Shown: in pieces, positions 24,775-33,394 of the stretch | How the letters are laid out: each line of letters opens with the position of its first letter | Numbering within the stretch: the stretch's first letter is position 1 | Assembly: GCA_958352815.1 (NCBI GenBank) | Contig: CATWQA010000009.1 | Span: forward strand, 1 to 64,000 | Length of the DNA stretch: 64,000 nucleotides | Direction: 5' to 3' | DNA from: an uncultured Eubacteriales bacterium | GTDB taxonomy: Bacteria > Bacillota > Clostridia > Monoglobales > Monoglobaceae | Notes under the pieces: model-generated | Databases searched by the model: none | The model's input: only the letters and a program-made list of their open reading frames with translations | What the model was told of the DNA's origin: nothing | Translations under genes and position numbers: made by a program

Positions 24775-26448
24775 ATGAAAACGGATATTGAAATTGCTCA
24801 GAGCGCCGAAATGCTGCCCATTACTCAAATAGCCGAGGGGCTTGGAATAACGGCGGACGAAATTGAGCTTTACGGCAAGTACAAGGCGAAAATCAGCGAG
24901 GAGTGCATAAAGAGGTGTGAGGATAAGGCGGACGGAAAGCTTATCCTCGTAACCGCCATAAACCCCACTCCCGCAGGAGAGGGCAAGACCACGGTTACTG
25001 TGGGGCTGGGCGAGGCTATGCCGAAAATCGGCAAGAAGGCTATTATTGCTCTCCGTGAGCCGTCTCTGGGTCCGGTTATGGGCATAAAGGGCGGCGCGGC
25101 AGGCGGCGGTTATGCCCAGGTTGTGCCTATGGAGGATATAAACCTGCACTTTACGGGGGATATGCACGCCATTACCTCCGCCAACAACCTGCTGTCTGCG
25201 GCTATTGATAACCACGTGCACCAGGGCAACGACCTGGAGATTGACGTGCGCACCGTTACCTGGAAGCGCTGTCTTGACATGAACGACAGGGCTTTAAGGC
25301 AGGTTGTTGTAGGTCTCGGCGGAAAGCTGAACGGCTTCCCCAGGCAGGACGGGTTTAACATAACCGTTGCCAGCGAGATTATGGCGATACTTTGTTTGGC
25401 GAAGGATATTGAGGACTTGCGCAGCCGTATCAGCCGCATAGTTATAGGCTATAACCTGTCGGGAGAACCGGTTACCGCAGGGCAGCTCAAGGTTGACGGG
25501 GCTATGACATTGCTGCTCCATGACGCCATAAAGCCCAATTTGGTGCAGACCTTAGAGAACACCCCTTGCCTTATGCACGGCGGTCCCTTTGCCAACATTG
25601 CCCACGGCTGCAACTCTATCAGAGCTACAAAAATGGGTCTTAAACTGGCGGACTACTGCATAACCGAGGCGGGCTTCGGCAGCGACCTGGGTGCGGAGAA
25701 GTTCTTTGATATTAAGTGCCGCGCGGCAAACCTAAAGCCGGACTGCGTTGTGCTTGTGGCAACGGTTAAGGCTCTTAAATATAACAGCGGAAACGTCAGC
25801 AAGGATATGCTGAGGCATGAGGACTTGGAAGCCCTTGAATCGGGTATTAAGAATTTGGGCAAGCATATTGAGAACATGAAGAAGTACGGCGTGCCCGTGG
25901 TTGTGGCAATCAATAAGTTTGAGACAGACACCGGGGCGGAGCTTGAATATGTGGAGAAATACTGCGCAGACATGGGGGTTAAGGTTTCCATGTGCGAGGT
26001 GTTTGCCAGGGGCGGCAACGGAGGTATTGACCTGGCTGAAAAGGTTGTGGAGACCATTGAGAACGAGCCGTCGGCATTCGCACCCATATACAATAAGAGC
26101 CTGCCCATAAAGGAGAAGATTGAGACCATCGCCCGCGAAATATACGGAGCGGAGGGAACGAACTACACCTCCGCCGCCAACAAGCAAATTCTTAACCTGA
26201 CCAGGCTGGGCTTTGACAAGCTGCCTGTCTGCATGGCAAAAACCCAGTATTCCCTGTCTGACGACCCAAGTCTTTTGGGACGCCCCACAGGCTTTAACAT
26301 AACAATCAGAGAGGTTAACGTTTCAAGCGGAGCGGGATTTTTGGTTGCCCTGACGGGAACTGTTATGACAATGCCGGGACTTCCCAAGAACCCGGCGGCA
26401 AACAACATGAGCATTGATAAGGACGGAACTATTACAGGCCTGTTTTAG
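24775..26448 (+). CDS. fhs: Formate-tetrahydrofolate ligase
   Basis: A 557-residue enzyme (family-typical length) forming 10-formyl-THF from formate, THF and ATP: one-carbon metabolism and the methyl branch of the Wood-Ljungdahl pathway. Diagnostic segments are the P-loop TPAGEGKTTVTVGL (about residue 63), REPSLGPVMGIKGGAAGGGYAQV, NLHFTGDMHAITSANNLL and the C-terminal FLVALTGTVMTMPGLP. GAGGAGGAAAG precedes the ATG. mnmG starts 14-23 nt later, so the two are probably co-transcribed. Confidence 0.97.
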   Translation: MKTDIEIAQSAEMLPITQIAEGLGITADEIELYGKYKAKISEECIKRCEDKADGKLILVTAINPTPAGEGKTTVTVGLGEAMPKIGKKAIIALREPSLGPVMGIKGGAAGGGYAQVVPMEDINLHFTGDMHAITSANNLLSAAIDNHVHQGNDLEIDVRTVTWKRCLDMNDRALRQVVVGLGGKLNGFPRQDGFNITVASEIMAILCLAKDIEDLRSRISRIVIGYNLSGEPVTAGQLKVDGAMTLLLHDAIKPNLVQTLENTPCLMHGGPFANIAHGCNSIRATKMGLKLADYCITEAGFGSDLGAEKFFDIKCRAANLKPDCVVLVATVKALKYNSGNVSKDMLRHEDLEALESGIKNLGKHIENMKKYGVPVVVAINKFETDTGAELEYVEKYCADMGVKVSMCEVFARGGNGGIDLAEKVVETIENEPSAFAPIYNKSLPIKEKIETIAREIYGAEGTNYTSAANKQILNLTRLGFDKLPVCMAKTQYSLSDDPSLLGRPTGFNITIREVNVSSGAGFLVALTGTVMTMPGLPKNPAANNMSIDKDGTITGLF

Positions 26449-26471
26449 GCGCAAAACGGGAGTTGAAGTAT

Positions 26472-28340
26472 TTGTTTACAGCAAAGGATAAGTATGACGT
26501 TATAGTAGTGGGAGGCGGCCATGCGGGAATAGAGGCCGCCTTTGCCTGCGCGCGGCTGGGCATGAAAACCTGTATTTTTTCAATCAGCCTGGACGCAGTG
26601 GCAAACCTGCCCTGCAACCCCAGTATCGGCGGAACGGCAAAGGGGCATTTAGTGCGGGAGATTGACGCCCTGGGCGGAGAGATGGGAAAGGCGGCGGACG
26701 CCACCTTTATTCAGTCCAGAATGCTGAACCGAGGCAAGGGTCCTGCCGTGCACTCTTTGAGAGCCCAGATAGACAGGCGGGATTACCAGGCGGAGATGAA
26801 GCACCGTCTGGAGCTTGAACCGGGGCTGGACGTGCGTCAGGGGGAGATTGTGGACGTGCGCCTTGACGGCAGCGGCTGCGTCAGGTCGGTTATCACGAGG
26901 ACGGGGGCGGAGTTTTTGTGCCGCGCCGCCATAATCGCAACAGGAACCTACTTAAAGTCCAGAATTATTATAGGCGAGTTCTCTCAGGAGAGCGGCCCCG
27001 ACGGGGTGTTCCCTGCCACGGAGCTGTCCCGAAACCTGAGAAATATAGGCGTGGAGCTGAGGCGGTTTAAGACGGGAACCCCGCCCAGAATAAACAGGAG
27101 AAGCATTGACTTTTCAAAATTAGAGGAGCAGCCGGGAGACGAGAGCATAACTCCGTTCTCCTTTGAGACCGACCCTGAGGGGCTCCAAAACCAAATCTGC
27201 TGCCATATTACCTACACCAACGCCAATACCCATAAGATAATAAACGATAATCTGCACCGTTCCCCGCTTTTCGGCGGGGACATTACGGGAATAGGCCCTC
27301 GGTACTGCCCGTCTATTGAGGACAAGGTGGTGCGGTTTGCTGACAAGGACAGGCACCAGCTTTTTGTGGAGCCTATGGGTCTTAAAACCGAGGAGATTTA
27401 TCTTCAGGGCTTTTCCAGCAGTATGCCGGAGGACGTGCAGATTGACATGATTCATTCCCTGCCGGGCTTTGAGAATGCGCAGGTTATGAGAAACGCCTAC
27501 GCTATCGAGTACGACTGTGCCGACCCCTTGCAGCTCTATCCAACTTTGGAGTTTAAGAAAATCGGAGGACTGTACGGAGCAGGGCAGTTTAACGGCACCT
27601 CGGGCTATGAGGAAGCGGCGGCTCAGGGACTGATCGCGGGAATAAACGCCGCTCTTAAGCTGAAAGGCAGAGAGCCCTTTATTCTTGACAGGTCGGAGGC
27701 GTATATAGGCACTCTTATAGATGATTTGGTTACAAAGGGCACCAACGAGCCCTACAGAATGATGACCTCAAGAAGCGAATACAGATTGTTGCTGCGTCAG
27801 GATAATGCGGACTTGAGACTGACGGAGTACGGCTACGATATAGGGCTTATATCCTCAGAGAGGTACTCTAAATTCTTGACCAAAAAGCGGCTGATTGCGG
27901 CGGAAAAGGCAAGGCTTGAAAAGCTGGTGTTCCCGCCCTCAAAGGAGGTCTGCGCATTTCTGGAAAGCTGCGGCAGCACGCCCATTACCACAGGCGTCAG
28001 AGCGAGCGAGCTTTTAAAGCGCCCCAACGTGACCTATGAGGCTATGGCAGCCATAGACAAGGAGAGGGAAAGCCTGCCCGAGGACGTTAAGGAGCAGGTG
28101 GAGATTACCGTAAAGTACGAGGGGTACATCAACCGCCAGATTAAGCAGGCGGAGCAGTTCAAAAGGCTGGAAAGCAAAAAAATCCCCGAGGATATAGACT
28201 ATGAGAGCATAGACGGCCTGCGCCTTGAAGCAAGACAGAAGCTGTCCAAAATCAGACCTGCCTCAATCGGACAGGCGTCCAGAATTTCGGGGGTCAGCCC
28301 GGCGGACGTTTCGGTATTGATGGTGTACTTGAAAAAGTGA
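26472..28340 (+). CDS. mnmG: tRNA uridine-5-carboxymethylaminomethyl modification enzyme MnmG
   Basis: A protein of about 622 residues that works with MnmE to install cmnm5 at U34 of tRNA wobble positions, using FAD and methylene-THF. N-terminal dinucleotide fold YDVIVVGGGHAGIEAAFACA, then NPSIGGTAKGHLVREIDALGG, the CRAAIIATGTYL FAD region and GLYGAGQFNGTSGYEEAAAQG. Start: TTG at 26472 leaves 9 nt after GGGAG (26458-26462), while the upstream in-frame TTG at 26463 would have none, so 26472 is preferred. Downstream of fhs, which supplies the same folate pool. Confidence 0.95.
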   Translation: MFTAKDKYDVIVVGGGHAGIEAAFACARLGMKTCIFSISLDAVANLPCNPSIGGTAKGHLVREIDALGGEMGKAADATFIQSRMLNRGKGPAVHSLRAQIDRRDYQAEMKHRLELEPGLDVRQGEIVDVRLDGSGCVRSVITRTGAEFLCRAAIIATGTYLKSRIIIGEFSQESGPDGVFPATELSRNLRNIGVELRRFKTGTPPRINRRSIDFSKLEEQPGDESITPFSFETDPEGLQNQICCHITYTNANTHKIINDNLHRSPLFGGDITGIGPRYCPSIEDKVVRFADKDRHQLFVEPMGLKTEEIYLQGFSSSMPEDVQIDMIHSLPGFENAQVMRNAYAIEYDCADPLQLYPTLEFKKIGGLYGAGQFNGTSGYEEAAAQGLIAGINAALKLKGREPFILDRSEAYIGTLIDDLVTKGTNEPYRMMTSRSEYRLLLRQDNADLRLTEYGYDIGLISSERYSKFLTKKRLIAAEKARLEKLVFPPSKEVCAFLESCGSTPITTGVRASELLKRPNVTYEAMAAIDKERESLPEDVKEQVEITVKYEGYINRQIKQAEQFKRLESKKIPEDIDYESIDGLRLEARQKLSKIRPASIGQASRISGVSPADVSVLMVYLKK

Positions 28341-28399
28341 TATTTTGTTCAAAAATTGTTTATAATAAGGTCATAATATGAAAATAAATTTATTGTAAA

Positions 28400-28500
28400 A
28401 TAAAGTCGAGCCGCAGAGTGAGTTTTCGAAGCGGCATAGCAGATGAGAAAAATATACGTCTTGCCCCGCCCGCGGCAAGAGACGTGTTTAAATTTAAGGA
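28400..28500 (+). other. Structured leader before the lipoprotein gene
   Basis: The 188-bp gap holds two stems: GCCGC/GCGGC (about 28410-28435) and ACGTCTTGCC pairing with GGCAAGAGACGT (about 28457-28486). A TATAAT lies at 28361-28366 without a good -35. No known riboswitch motif is recognised. Confidence 0.35.
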
Positions 28501-28528
28501 ATGCGGGCAGAAAGGTTAGTGAAGTATC

Positions 28529-29320
28529 ATGAAAAAGGTTTTATGTGCGGTTTTGAGTTTGACCCTTGCGGCAGGAGTGCTTTCCGCCTGCGGAAAGAAA
28601 GCCACTCAGGGAGGAGACGTGCAGGACAACACTGTTCAGAGCGGAACGGTGACAAAGGCTCCCGACGCTACCCCAAACACAGCAGAGTCAATCCCCAGCC
28701 AATTTAAGGCGACAGGCAGCAACATTACAGAGAGCGCCGACGGCGGCGTTGAGGTTGCCGTTGAGGAGAGAGAGGGCGAGGAACGCTATACATTTGACAC
28801 AGAGGATCTGGGCTTTGTGGACACGACCACAGGGGCTATTATTAAAATCGGCATGACGGTTGACGAGGTGGAAAGCCTTATCGGCGCACCTATCAGAGTT
28901 GACAGTTCAAGCGCGAGAATATACAGCGGTATTGTCGTGCTCTATGATGATAACGGGACTGTTGAGCAGCTTATTGTAGGCGCGGGCAACATGAACGAGG
29001 GAGACGACCCGGGAAGATTTGTGACACCCAGAGGCGTCCAGCTGTACACAACCTTGGATCAGTTCAAGGCGGTATACGGCGATGAATACAACGCTCCCGC
29101 AGAGCCTGCGGAGGGGGACACATCAATCAAGTCCACCGCCACAATGGCAGTGAGATACTACGCTAAGGACGGAGATAACTTTACCTACCTGGGCGAGAGC
29201 TACACAAACGAAAATAAGCCCGAAAATGATAAGGATTTGATTATGCAGACATTCCTGTTCTCGACAGAGTCAAACCAGGTGTCGGTTATGTCAATCAAGA
29301 GCGGAACTCAGGTAAACTAA
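28529..29320 (+). CDS. Uncharacterised lipoprotein
   Basis: A 263-residue exported lipoprotein: signal peptide (VLCAVLSLTLAAGVLSAC) with lipobox LSAC and Cys about 18, then a Thr/Pro/Asp-rich linker and a globular part from about residue 90. The segment GAIIKIGMTVDEVESLIGAP resembles the start of SmpA/OmlA-like or copper-binding-like beta folds, but this is only a local likeness. I do not recognise a family. It has its own leader with stems upstream and no co-directional partner. Confidence 0.6.
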   Translation: MKKVLCAVLSLTLAAGVLSACGKKATQGGDVQDNTVQSGTVTKAPDATPNTAESIPSQFKATGSNITESADGGVEVAVEEREGEERYTFDTEDLGFVDTTTGAIIKIGMTVDEVESLIGAPIRVDSSSARIYSGIVVLYDDNGTVEQLIVGAGNMNEGDDPGRFVTPRGVQLYTTLDQFKAVYGDEYNAPAEPAEGDTSIKSTATMAVRYYAKDGDNFTYLGESYTNENKPENDKDLIMQTFLFSTESNQVSVMSIKSGTQVN

Positions 29321-29397
29321 GGCTCATTGACAGGCTTTGACAAAATAATCGAATTCATTCACAATTAATTAATTTTTTCTTTACAGTTTATTCACCC

Positions 29398-29512
29398 ACA
29401 AAAATAAAAAGGTGGTATAATAATAAGCGTAACAAGAAATTGTTGCAGAGTTTAAACATAACTCCCTCCCTTTTAATTTGTAAGACCGTTCCCCAAACGG
29501 TCTTATTTTTTT
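29398..29512 (+). ncRNA. Small RNA-like unit, copy C (anti-SD sRNA candidate)
   Basis: Closely matches copy A at 1.2 kb although 28 kb away. TATAAT is at 29416-29421 within the same GGTGGTATAAT context. The 5' stem GTAACAA/TTGTTGC (29429-29435/29440-29446) has a GAAA tetraloop. Then GTTTAAACATA, ACTCCCTCCC at 29461-29470 and TTTTAATTT follow. The terminator AAGACCGTT/AACGGTCTT (29482-29490/29496-29504) plus T's ends it. The terminator differs in sequence from copies A and B but keeps its pairing. Confidence 0.6.
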
Positions 29513-29559
29513 GCTTATTACTATATAAACATTAAAATTGTATATTTTTGAACTCGGTT

Positions 29560-29820
29560 ATTTTGATAAAGGCTTTGCCTTTGAAACCAATGCCGAGCCC
29601 ATATTCCGCCATGCCAAGCCGCGGCGGCAATGTCGCCAAAGCCTTTATCAAAATCTTGTTGGGGTTTGGGGCAACGCCCCAATCGGTTTCCTCGAAGGGG
29701 AAAGCCGACCCCGCCCGGGTCTGGCGGGCGGAACAGGGCCAGGCGGTGGTTAATTGTCAAACTTAAATAGAATCACATGGGTATTATATATAAAGTAAAG
29801 TTTTAATCTTTACACAGTAT
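29560..29820. repeat. Composite repeat: intact R1, R2 module and tail
   Basis: R1 at 29560-29654 (95 bp; both 18-bp ends perfect), R2 at 29659-29745, then the AT-rich tail (ATCACATGGGTATTATAT, AAGTAAAGTTTTAA, ACAGTATTATT) running to the HAD gene's stop codon. Same order as 18913-19195. Confidence 0.75.
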
Positions 29821-30488
29821 TATTCTCTGTTGAAGCTATTAATAATTTCTATAATGTCAAGCAGGCTGCCGCACTTGTAGTCGGCGGCATCAAGCATCTC
29901 CTCGTCGGGGGGTATAATGTCGGGGATGAGCACGGCTGTGCCTCCGCAGGCAGCTGCGGACAGAATGCCGTTTTTGGAGTCCTCGGCTATGAGGCAGTCA
30001 AAGGGGGTCAGCCCCAGCATTCCCGCCGCCAGGACGTAGCAATCGGGAGCGGGCTTTCCGTTTTTCACCATGTCCCCGCTGACAACCGCGTCAAAGTAAT
30101 GCAAAATATTTCCCGCCTCAAGATTGAATTTTGCCCTTGAGGTGGTGGTGGAGGTGGCAAGGGCGCACTTCATATTATGGGCTTTTATGTAGTCTAAAAC
30201 CTCGTGAACCCCCTCCTTAAAAGCGGGTCCGTCATGCTCGATTATGTCCGCCATGACCTTCAGCTTGTAGGCGCGGAATGCGTCATAGTCCAGGGCGCTG
30301 CCGAAACGGTCGTAAAACTTTTTGGCAATATCCATGGTGGGCAGCCCGATACAGCTCAGCATAAAGTCCTTGGGAATGTCCAGGCCGAACTTGCGGCCTG
30401 CCACCGCCCAGGCAAATATAGAGGTGGTCTCGGTGTCGAACAATGTTCCGTCCATGTCGAACAGAACGGCTTTAATTTTATTGCTCAT
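29820..30488 (-). CDS. HAD superfamily hydrolase (beta-phosphoglucomutase-like)
   Basis: A 222-residue HAD subfamily IA phosphatase. Motif I DMDGTLFDTE (nucleophile Asp about 10), motif II ATSTTTSRAKF, motif III Lys in KNGKPAPDCYVLAA, motif IV AEDSKNGILSAAACG. A helical cap lies between I and II. The pattern fits beta-phosphoglucomutase or general sugar-phosphate phosphatases; substrate not determined. Start at 30488 is preferred to an ATG at 30527 because AAAGGAA precedes it and homology begins at KIKAVLFDMDG. Confidence 0.82.
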   Translation of the reverse strand: MSNKIKAVLFDMDGTLFDTETTSIFAWAVAGRKFGLDIPKDFMLSCIGLPTMDIAKKFYDRFGSALDYDAFRAYKLKVMADIIEHDGPAFKEGVHEVLDYIKAHNMKCALATSTTTSRAKFNLEAGNILHYFDAVVSGDMVKNGKPAPDCYVLAAGMLGLTPFDCLIAEDSKNGILSAAACGGTAVLIPDIIPPDEEMLDAADYKCGSLLDIIEIINSFNRE

Positions 30489-30589
30489 AATGATGGTTCC
30501 TTTCAAATATAATAGTTTTTGCCGCATCGGCGGCGTATAAGCACGCGCCTTGCGTGCGTTGGATAAGCGGTTATCCCGTATAATTTATA

Positions 30590-30790
30590 TTCTCTCATTG
30601 GTATGCTGTCGCCTAGCCCTGTTCCGCCCGCCGGACCCGGGCGGGGTCGGTTTTCCCCTTCGGGGAAACCGATTTGGGGCGTTGCCCCAAACCCCATTTA
30701 AATGATTTATTGTTATAAACATATCGCGTATGTTTCTGTGCCCGCCCCGGCGCTTGGGGAGGTCGGGCAAGCGCAACGGGGCGGGCGTTG
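30590..30790. repeat. Repeats: inverted R2 module and R4 GC palindrome
   Basis: R2 (inverted) at about 30605-30700 with CCGCCCGCCGGACCCGGGCGG and the GGTTTTCCCC/GGGGAAACC hairpin. R4 at 30740-30786 (GCCCGCCCC...GCGCTTG/CAAGCGC...GGGGCGGGC). The remaining bases to 31000 show no gene. Confidence 0.65.
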
Positions 30791-31008
30791 CAACCCGGCT
30801 GTTTATGCCGAAATGAAATGGTTTCGGCGAGACAAGCTATCTAAATTATACATAATAAATCCCCGGTTTGCAAGGGTATAACGGCAGCGGGGCGGGGAAA
30901 AACATTAAATAACGGCCGGTCTTGATGAAAAATGTTAAAATTGCCGAATATGTGCAAACATTTCGGGTTTTAAAAAGCAAATTTGTGTAGAATTTACCGA
31001 AAAAATTC

Positions 31009-31037
31009 TTGACATTTTTGGGCACGGATAGTATAAT
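31009..31037 (+). promoter_or_regulatory. Main promoter of the S10-spc-alpha cluster
   Basis: TTGACA (31009-31014), 17-bp spacer, TATAAT (31032-31037): full sigma-A consensus. Transcription should start near 31044, leaving a leader of about 310 nt. Confidence 0.85.
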
Positions 31038-31085
31038 ATTTAGGCGTGACAGAGACATACGATGAACCCGGAGGTGGCAAACAGC

Positions 31086-31163
31086 GTGAAAGCGTTGGTT
31101 TGGAAATTTCGGGGGAGATTGTCCGGTTTTAAAAACAGGGCGGAAGGTCACACTAAAATATAA
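31086..31163 (+). CDS. Possible 25-codon leader ORF in the rpsJ leader
   Basis: A GTG at 31086 has GGAGGTGG (31070-31077) 8 nt upstream and opens a 25-codon frame (KALVWKFRGRLSGFKNRAEG is its core) ending TAA at 31161. The peptide is basic. It could also begin at ATG 31062. It is an upstream ORF within the S10 leader and might couple translation to leader folding. No homologue is recognised, so it may be fortuitous. Confidence 0.35.
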   Translation: MKALVWKFRGRLSGFKNRAEGHTKI

Positions 31164-31169
31164 TACAGA

Positions 31170-31320
31170 ATTATCACACAGGGCTCGCTCCGATTTGGCT
31201 CGTGCTATGGGTAGAGCTGTGTGTTATGCTGTGTCTATTCCTCCCGAGTGCGTATTCGTTTGACGGATATGTTATTCGGGTTTAATTATGAGGCTGCGTG
31301 AAACGCCCGGCGCAGTGTAA
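31170..31320 (+). promoter_or_regulatory. Folded rpsJ leader region
   Basis: Contains CACACAG..CTC pairing with GAG.CTGTGTG (about 31176-31222) and CTGCG/CGCAG (about 31294-31315) before the AAGGAGGG of rpsJ. In Bacillus and E. coli the S10 leader is bound by L4 for autogenous control; equivalence here is inferred. Confidence 0.4.
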
Positions 31321-31356
31321 AACAAACTTGTTAATCTAATAAGGAGGGTAAAATCA

Positions 31357-31665
31357 ATGGCAACAGAAAGAATCAGAATCAGATTAAAGGCATATGATTC
31401 CAATCTTATCGACCAGAGCGCGGCTAAGATTGTTGAGACTGCCAAGAGAACAGGCGCAAAGGTATCGGGTCCTATCCCGCTTCCCACAAGAAAGGAAGTT
31501 GTTACAATCCTGAGAGCTGTTCACAAGTATAAGGATTCTCGTGAGCAGTTCGAGCTGAGAACTCATAAGAGACTGATCGATGTGCTCAATCCCAACGGAA
31601 AGACAATCGATGCGCTGAAGCACCTTGACCTGCCGGCAGGTGTTGATATCGAGCTCAAGATTTAG
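31357..31665 (+). CDS. rpsJ: 30S ribosomal protein uS10
   Basis: A 102-residue uS10 (IRIRLKAYDSNLIDQSAAKI N-terminus; LPTRKEVVTILRAVHKYKDS loop; KRLIDVLNPNGKTIDALKHL). Small-subunit head protein that also acts in NusB antitermination. First gene of the cluster, with AAGGAGGG before the ATG. Confidence 0.98.
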   Translation: MATERIRIRLKAYDSNLIDQSAAKIVETAKRTGAKVSGPIPLPTRKEVVTILRAVHKYKDSREQFELRTHKRLIDVLNPNGKTIDALKHLDLPAGVDIELKI

Positions 31666-31703
31666 TTTTAATCGGCAGAATAAAATCGTTTACCAAAAAA
31701 TTT

Positions 31704-31776
31704 CGGTTAAGTTGGGAAACCAACCGCTGACCCGCAGGTATGTTTAGCTTAAACCGATGCCTGTGTATATAGGAGG
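31704..31776 (+). promoter_or_regulatory. Three-way-junction/pseudoknot RNA element before rplC
   Basis: P1 CGGTTAA/TTAAACCG (31704-31710/31749-31756, one bulged A). P2 GTTGG-GAAA-CCAAC (31711-31724). P3 GCTGA/TTAGC (31726-31730/31744-31748, one G-T). Only C31725 is unpaired at the junction. The P3 loop and adjoining bases 31733-31741 (CGCAGGTAT) can pair over 9 bp with 31757-31765 (ATGCCTGTG), immediately before the AGGAGG of rplC (31771-31776). A ribosomal-protein autoregulatory leader is the likely role. Confidence 0.5.
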
Positions 31777-31783
31777 AAAGAAA

Positions 31784-32419
31784 ATGAAGAAAGCAATCTT
31801 AGGTAAAAAGATTGGCATGACACAGATCTTCACAGAGGACGGCAGGTTAATCCCCGTTTCCGTCATCGAGGCAGGTCCGTGCCGAGTAGTACAAAAGAAA
31901 ACCGAAGAGGTTGACGGCTATAAGGCTGTTCAGGTCGGTTTTGAAAACAAGAAGGAGAGAAAGGCTAACAAGCCCGAGCAGGGTCACTTCAAGAAGGCAG
32001 GGGTTCCTGTTATGAAGTACCTGAAGGAGTTCAAGCTGGAGAATGCAGCAGAGCTGAATGTAGGCGATGAACTCACCGTTGCTCAGTTTGAAGCAGGGGA
32101 GCTTGTGGACGTTACAGGCACAAGCAAGGGTCACGGTTATGCCGGAACAATCAAGAGATGGGGAACCCACAGAGGTCCTATGACCCACGGTTCTCACTAT
32201 CACAGAGGCCCCGGTTCTCTGGGCGCTTGTTCAGACCCGTCAAGAGTGTTCAAGGGCAAGAAGATGCCCGGTCACTACGGTGTTGACAAGGTTACAATTC
32301 AAAATCTTGATTTAGTTAAAATAGATTCAGAGCGCAATCTTCTGTTGGTTAAGGGTTCTATTCCGGGACCTAAGGGCGGCTTGGTTGTTGTTCGTAACGC
32401 AGTTAAGGCAGAAGCCTAA
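31784..32419 (+). CDS. rplC: 50S ribosomal protein uL3
   Basis: A 211-residue uL3 (KKAILGKKIGMTQIFTEDGR start; central loop GTSKGHGYAGTIKRWGTHRG; RVFKGKKMPGHYG). An early assembly protein near the peptidyl transferase centre. The ATG at 31784 is chosen because AGGAGG (31771-31776) is 7 nt upstream; an in-frame upstream ATG at 31757 would begin inside the folded leader. Confidence 0.98.
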   Translation: MKKAILGKKIGMTQIFTEDGRLIPVSVIEAGPCRVVQKKTEEVDGYKAVQVGFENKKERKANKPEQGHFKKAGVPVMKYLKEFKLENAAELNVGDELTVAQFEAGELVDVTGTSKGHGYAGTIKRWGTHRGPMTHGSHYHRGPGSLGACSDPSRVFKGKKMPGHYGVDKVTIQNLDLVKIDSERNLLLVKGSIPGPKGGLVVVRNAVKAEA

Positions 32420-32446
32420 GACCACAGAGAGAGGAGGATTTAGATA

Positions 32447-33070
32447 ATGCCTACAGTAGACGTTTATAATGCTGACGGTAAGGTAGTCGGCACAATGGAT
32501 TTGAATGAGAGCGTGTTTGGCGCTGAGGTAAACAAAAGCGTTATGCACGAAGTGGTTGTAAATTACCTGGCAAATCAGAGACAGGGCACACAGTCAACTC
32601 TCACACGTACCGAGGTTCGCGGCGGCGGAATTAAGCCCTGGAGACAGAAGGGTACGGGCAGAGCAAGACAGGGTAGTATCCGTGCTCCCCAGTGGGTTGG
32701 CGGCGGAGTTGCCATCGGCCCCAAGCCCAGAGATTACAGCTACAGAGTTAATAAGAAGGTAAGACAGCTTGCTCTTAAATCTGCTTTATCTTCAAAGGTT
32801 GAGGAAAGCGAGCTTATCGTTCTTGACGCTCTTGAGTGCAAGGAGTTCAAGACAAAGCAGATCGTTGATTTGCTTGCAAAGCTGAATGTTACGGAGAAGG
32901 CTCTCATAGTTCTTCCGGAGAACGACAAGAAGGTTGTTAATTCCGCAAGAAACATCAGGGGCGTTGATACGACATTTGTGGGAGCTATTAACACCTATGA
33001 GGTGCTTAATCACACAAAGTGCATCATCTTAAAGGATGCGGTTACAAAGCTTGAGGAGGTGTACGCATAA
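32447..33070 (+). CDS. rplD: 50S ribosomal protein uL4
   Basis: A 207-residue uL4 (LANQRQGTQSTLTRTEVRGG with the extended GGGIKPWRQKGTGRARQGS loop that lines the exit tunnel). In other bacteria L4 also represses the S10 operon. Its stop overlaps the rplW start (TAATG), indicating translational coupling. Confidence 0.98.
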   Translation: MPTVDVYNADGKVVGTMDLNESVFGAEVNKSVMHEVVVNYLANQRQGTQSTLTRTEVRGGGIKPWRQKGTGRARQGSIRAPQWVGGGVAIGPKPRDYSYRVNKKVRQLALKSALSSKVEESELIVLDALECKEFKTKQIVDLLAKLNVTEKALIVLPENDKKVVNSARNIRGVDTTFVGAINTYEVLNHTKCIILKDAVTKLEEVYA

Positions 33071-33354
33071 TGGTAGCACACGATATTATTATAAAGCCTA
33101 TCATAACCGAAAAGAGTATGGATCAGGTTGCGGACAAGAAGTACACATTTCAGGTTGCTAAGAATGCAAACAAAATTGAAATAAAGAAGGCCGTTGAGGA
33201 AATCTTCAAGGTTGAGGTTGCCAAGGTTACAACAATTAACTACAGCGGCAAGCCCAAGAGACAGGGCGTTTTTGTCGGTAAGAGAGCAGACTGGAAGAAG
33301 GCTGTTGTTAAGCTTACCGATTCCAGCAAAACAATCGAGCTGTTTGAGGCGTAA
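33070..33354 (+). CDS. rplW: 50S ribosomal protein uL23
   Basis: A 94-residue uL23 (DIIIKPIITEKSMDQVADKK start; KIEIKKAVEEIFKVEVAKV). Sits at the tunnel exit and docks SRP and trigger factor. Overlaps rplD by one base. Confidence 0.98.
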   Translation: MVAHDIIIKPIITEKSMDQVADKKYTFQVAKNANKIEIKKAVEEIFKVEVAKVTTINYSGKPKRQGVFVGKRADWKKAVVKLTDSSKTIELFEA

Positions 33355-33394
33355 GCCCGAACCTTTAAATTTTGCAGATAAGGAGATATAGAAA

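Noticed and set aside
28400..28500. c-di-GMP or other known riboswitch before the lipoprotein
   Set aside because: Stems are present but the conserved nucleotides of these classes are missing.
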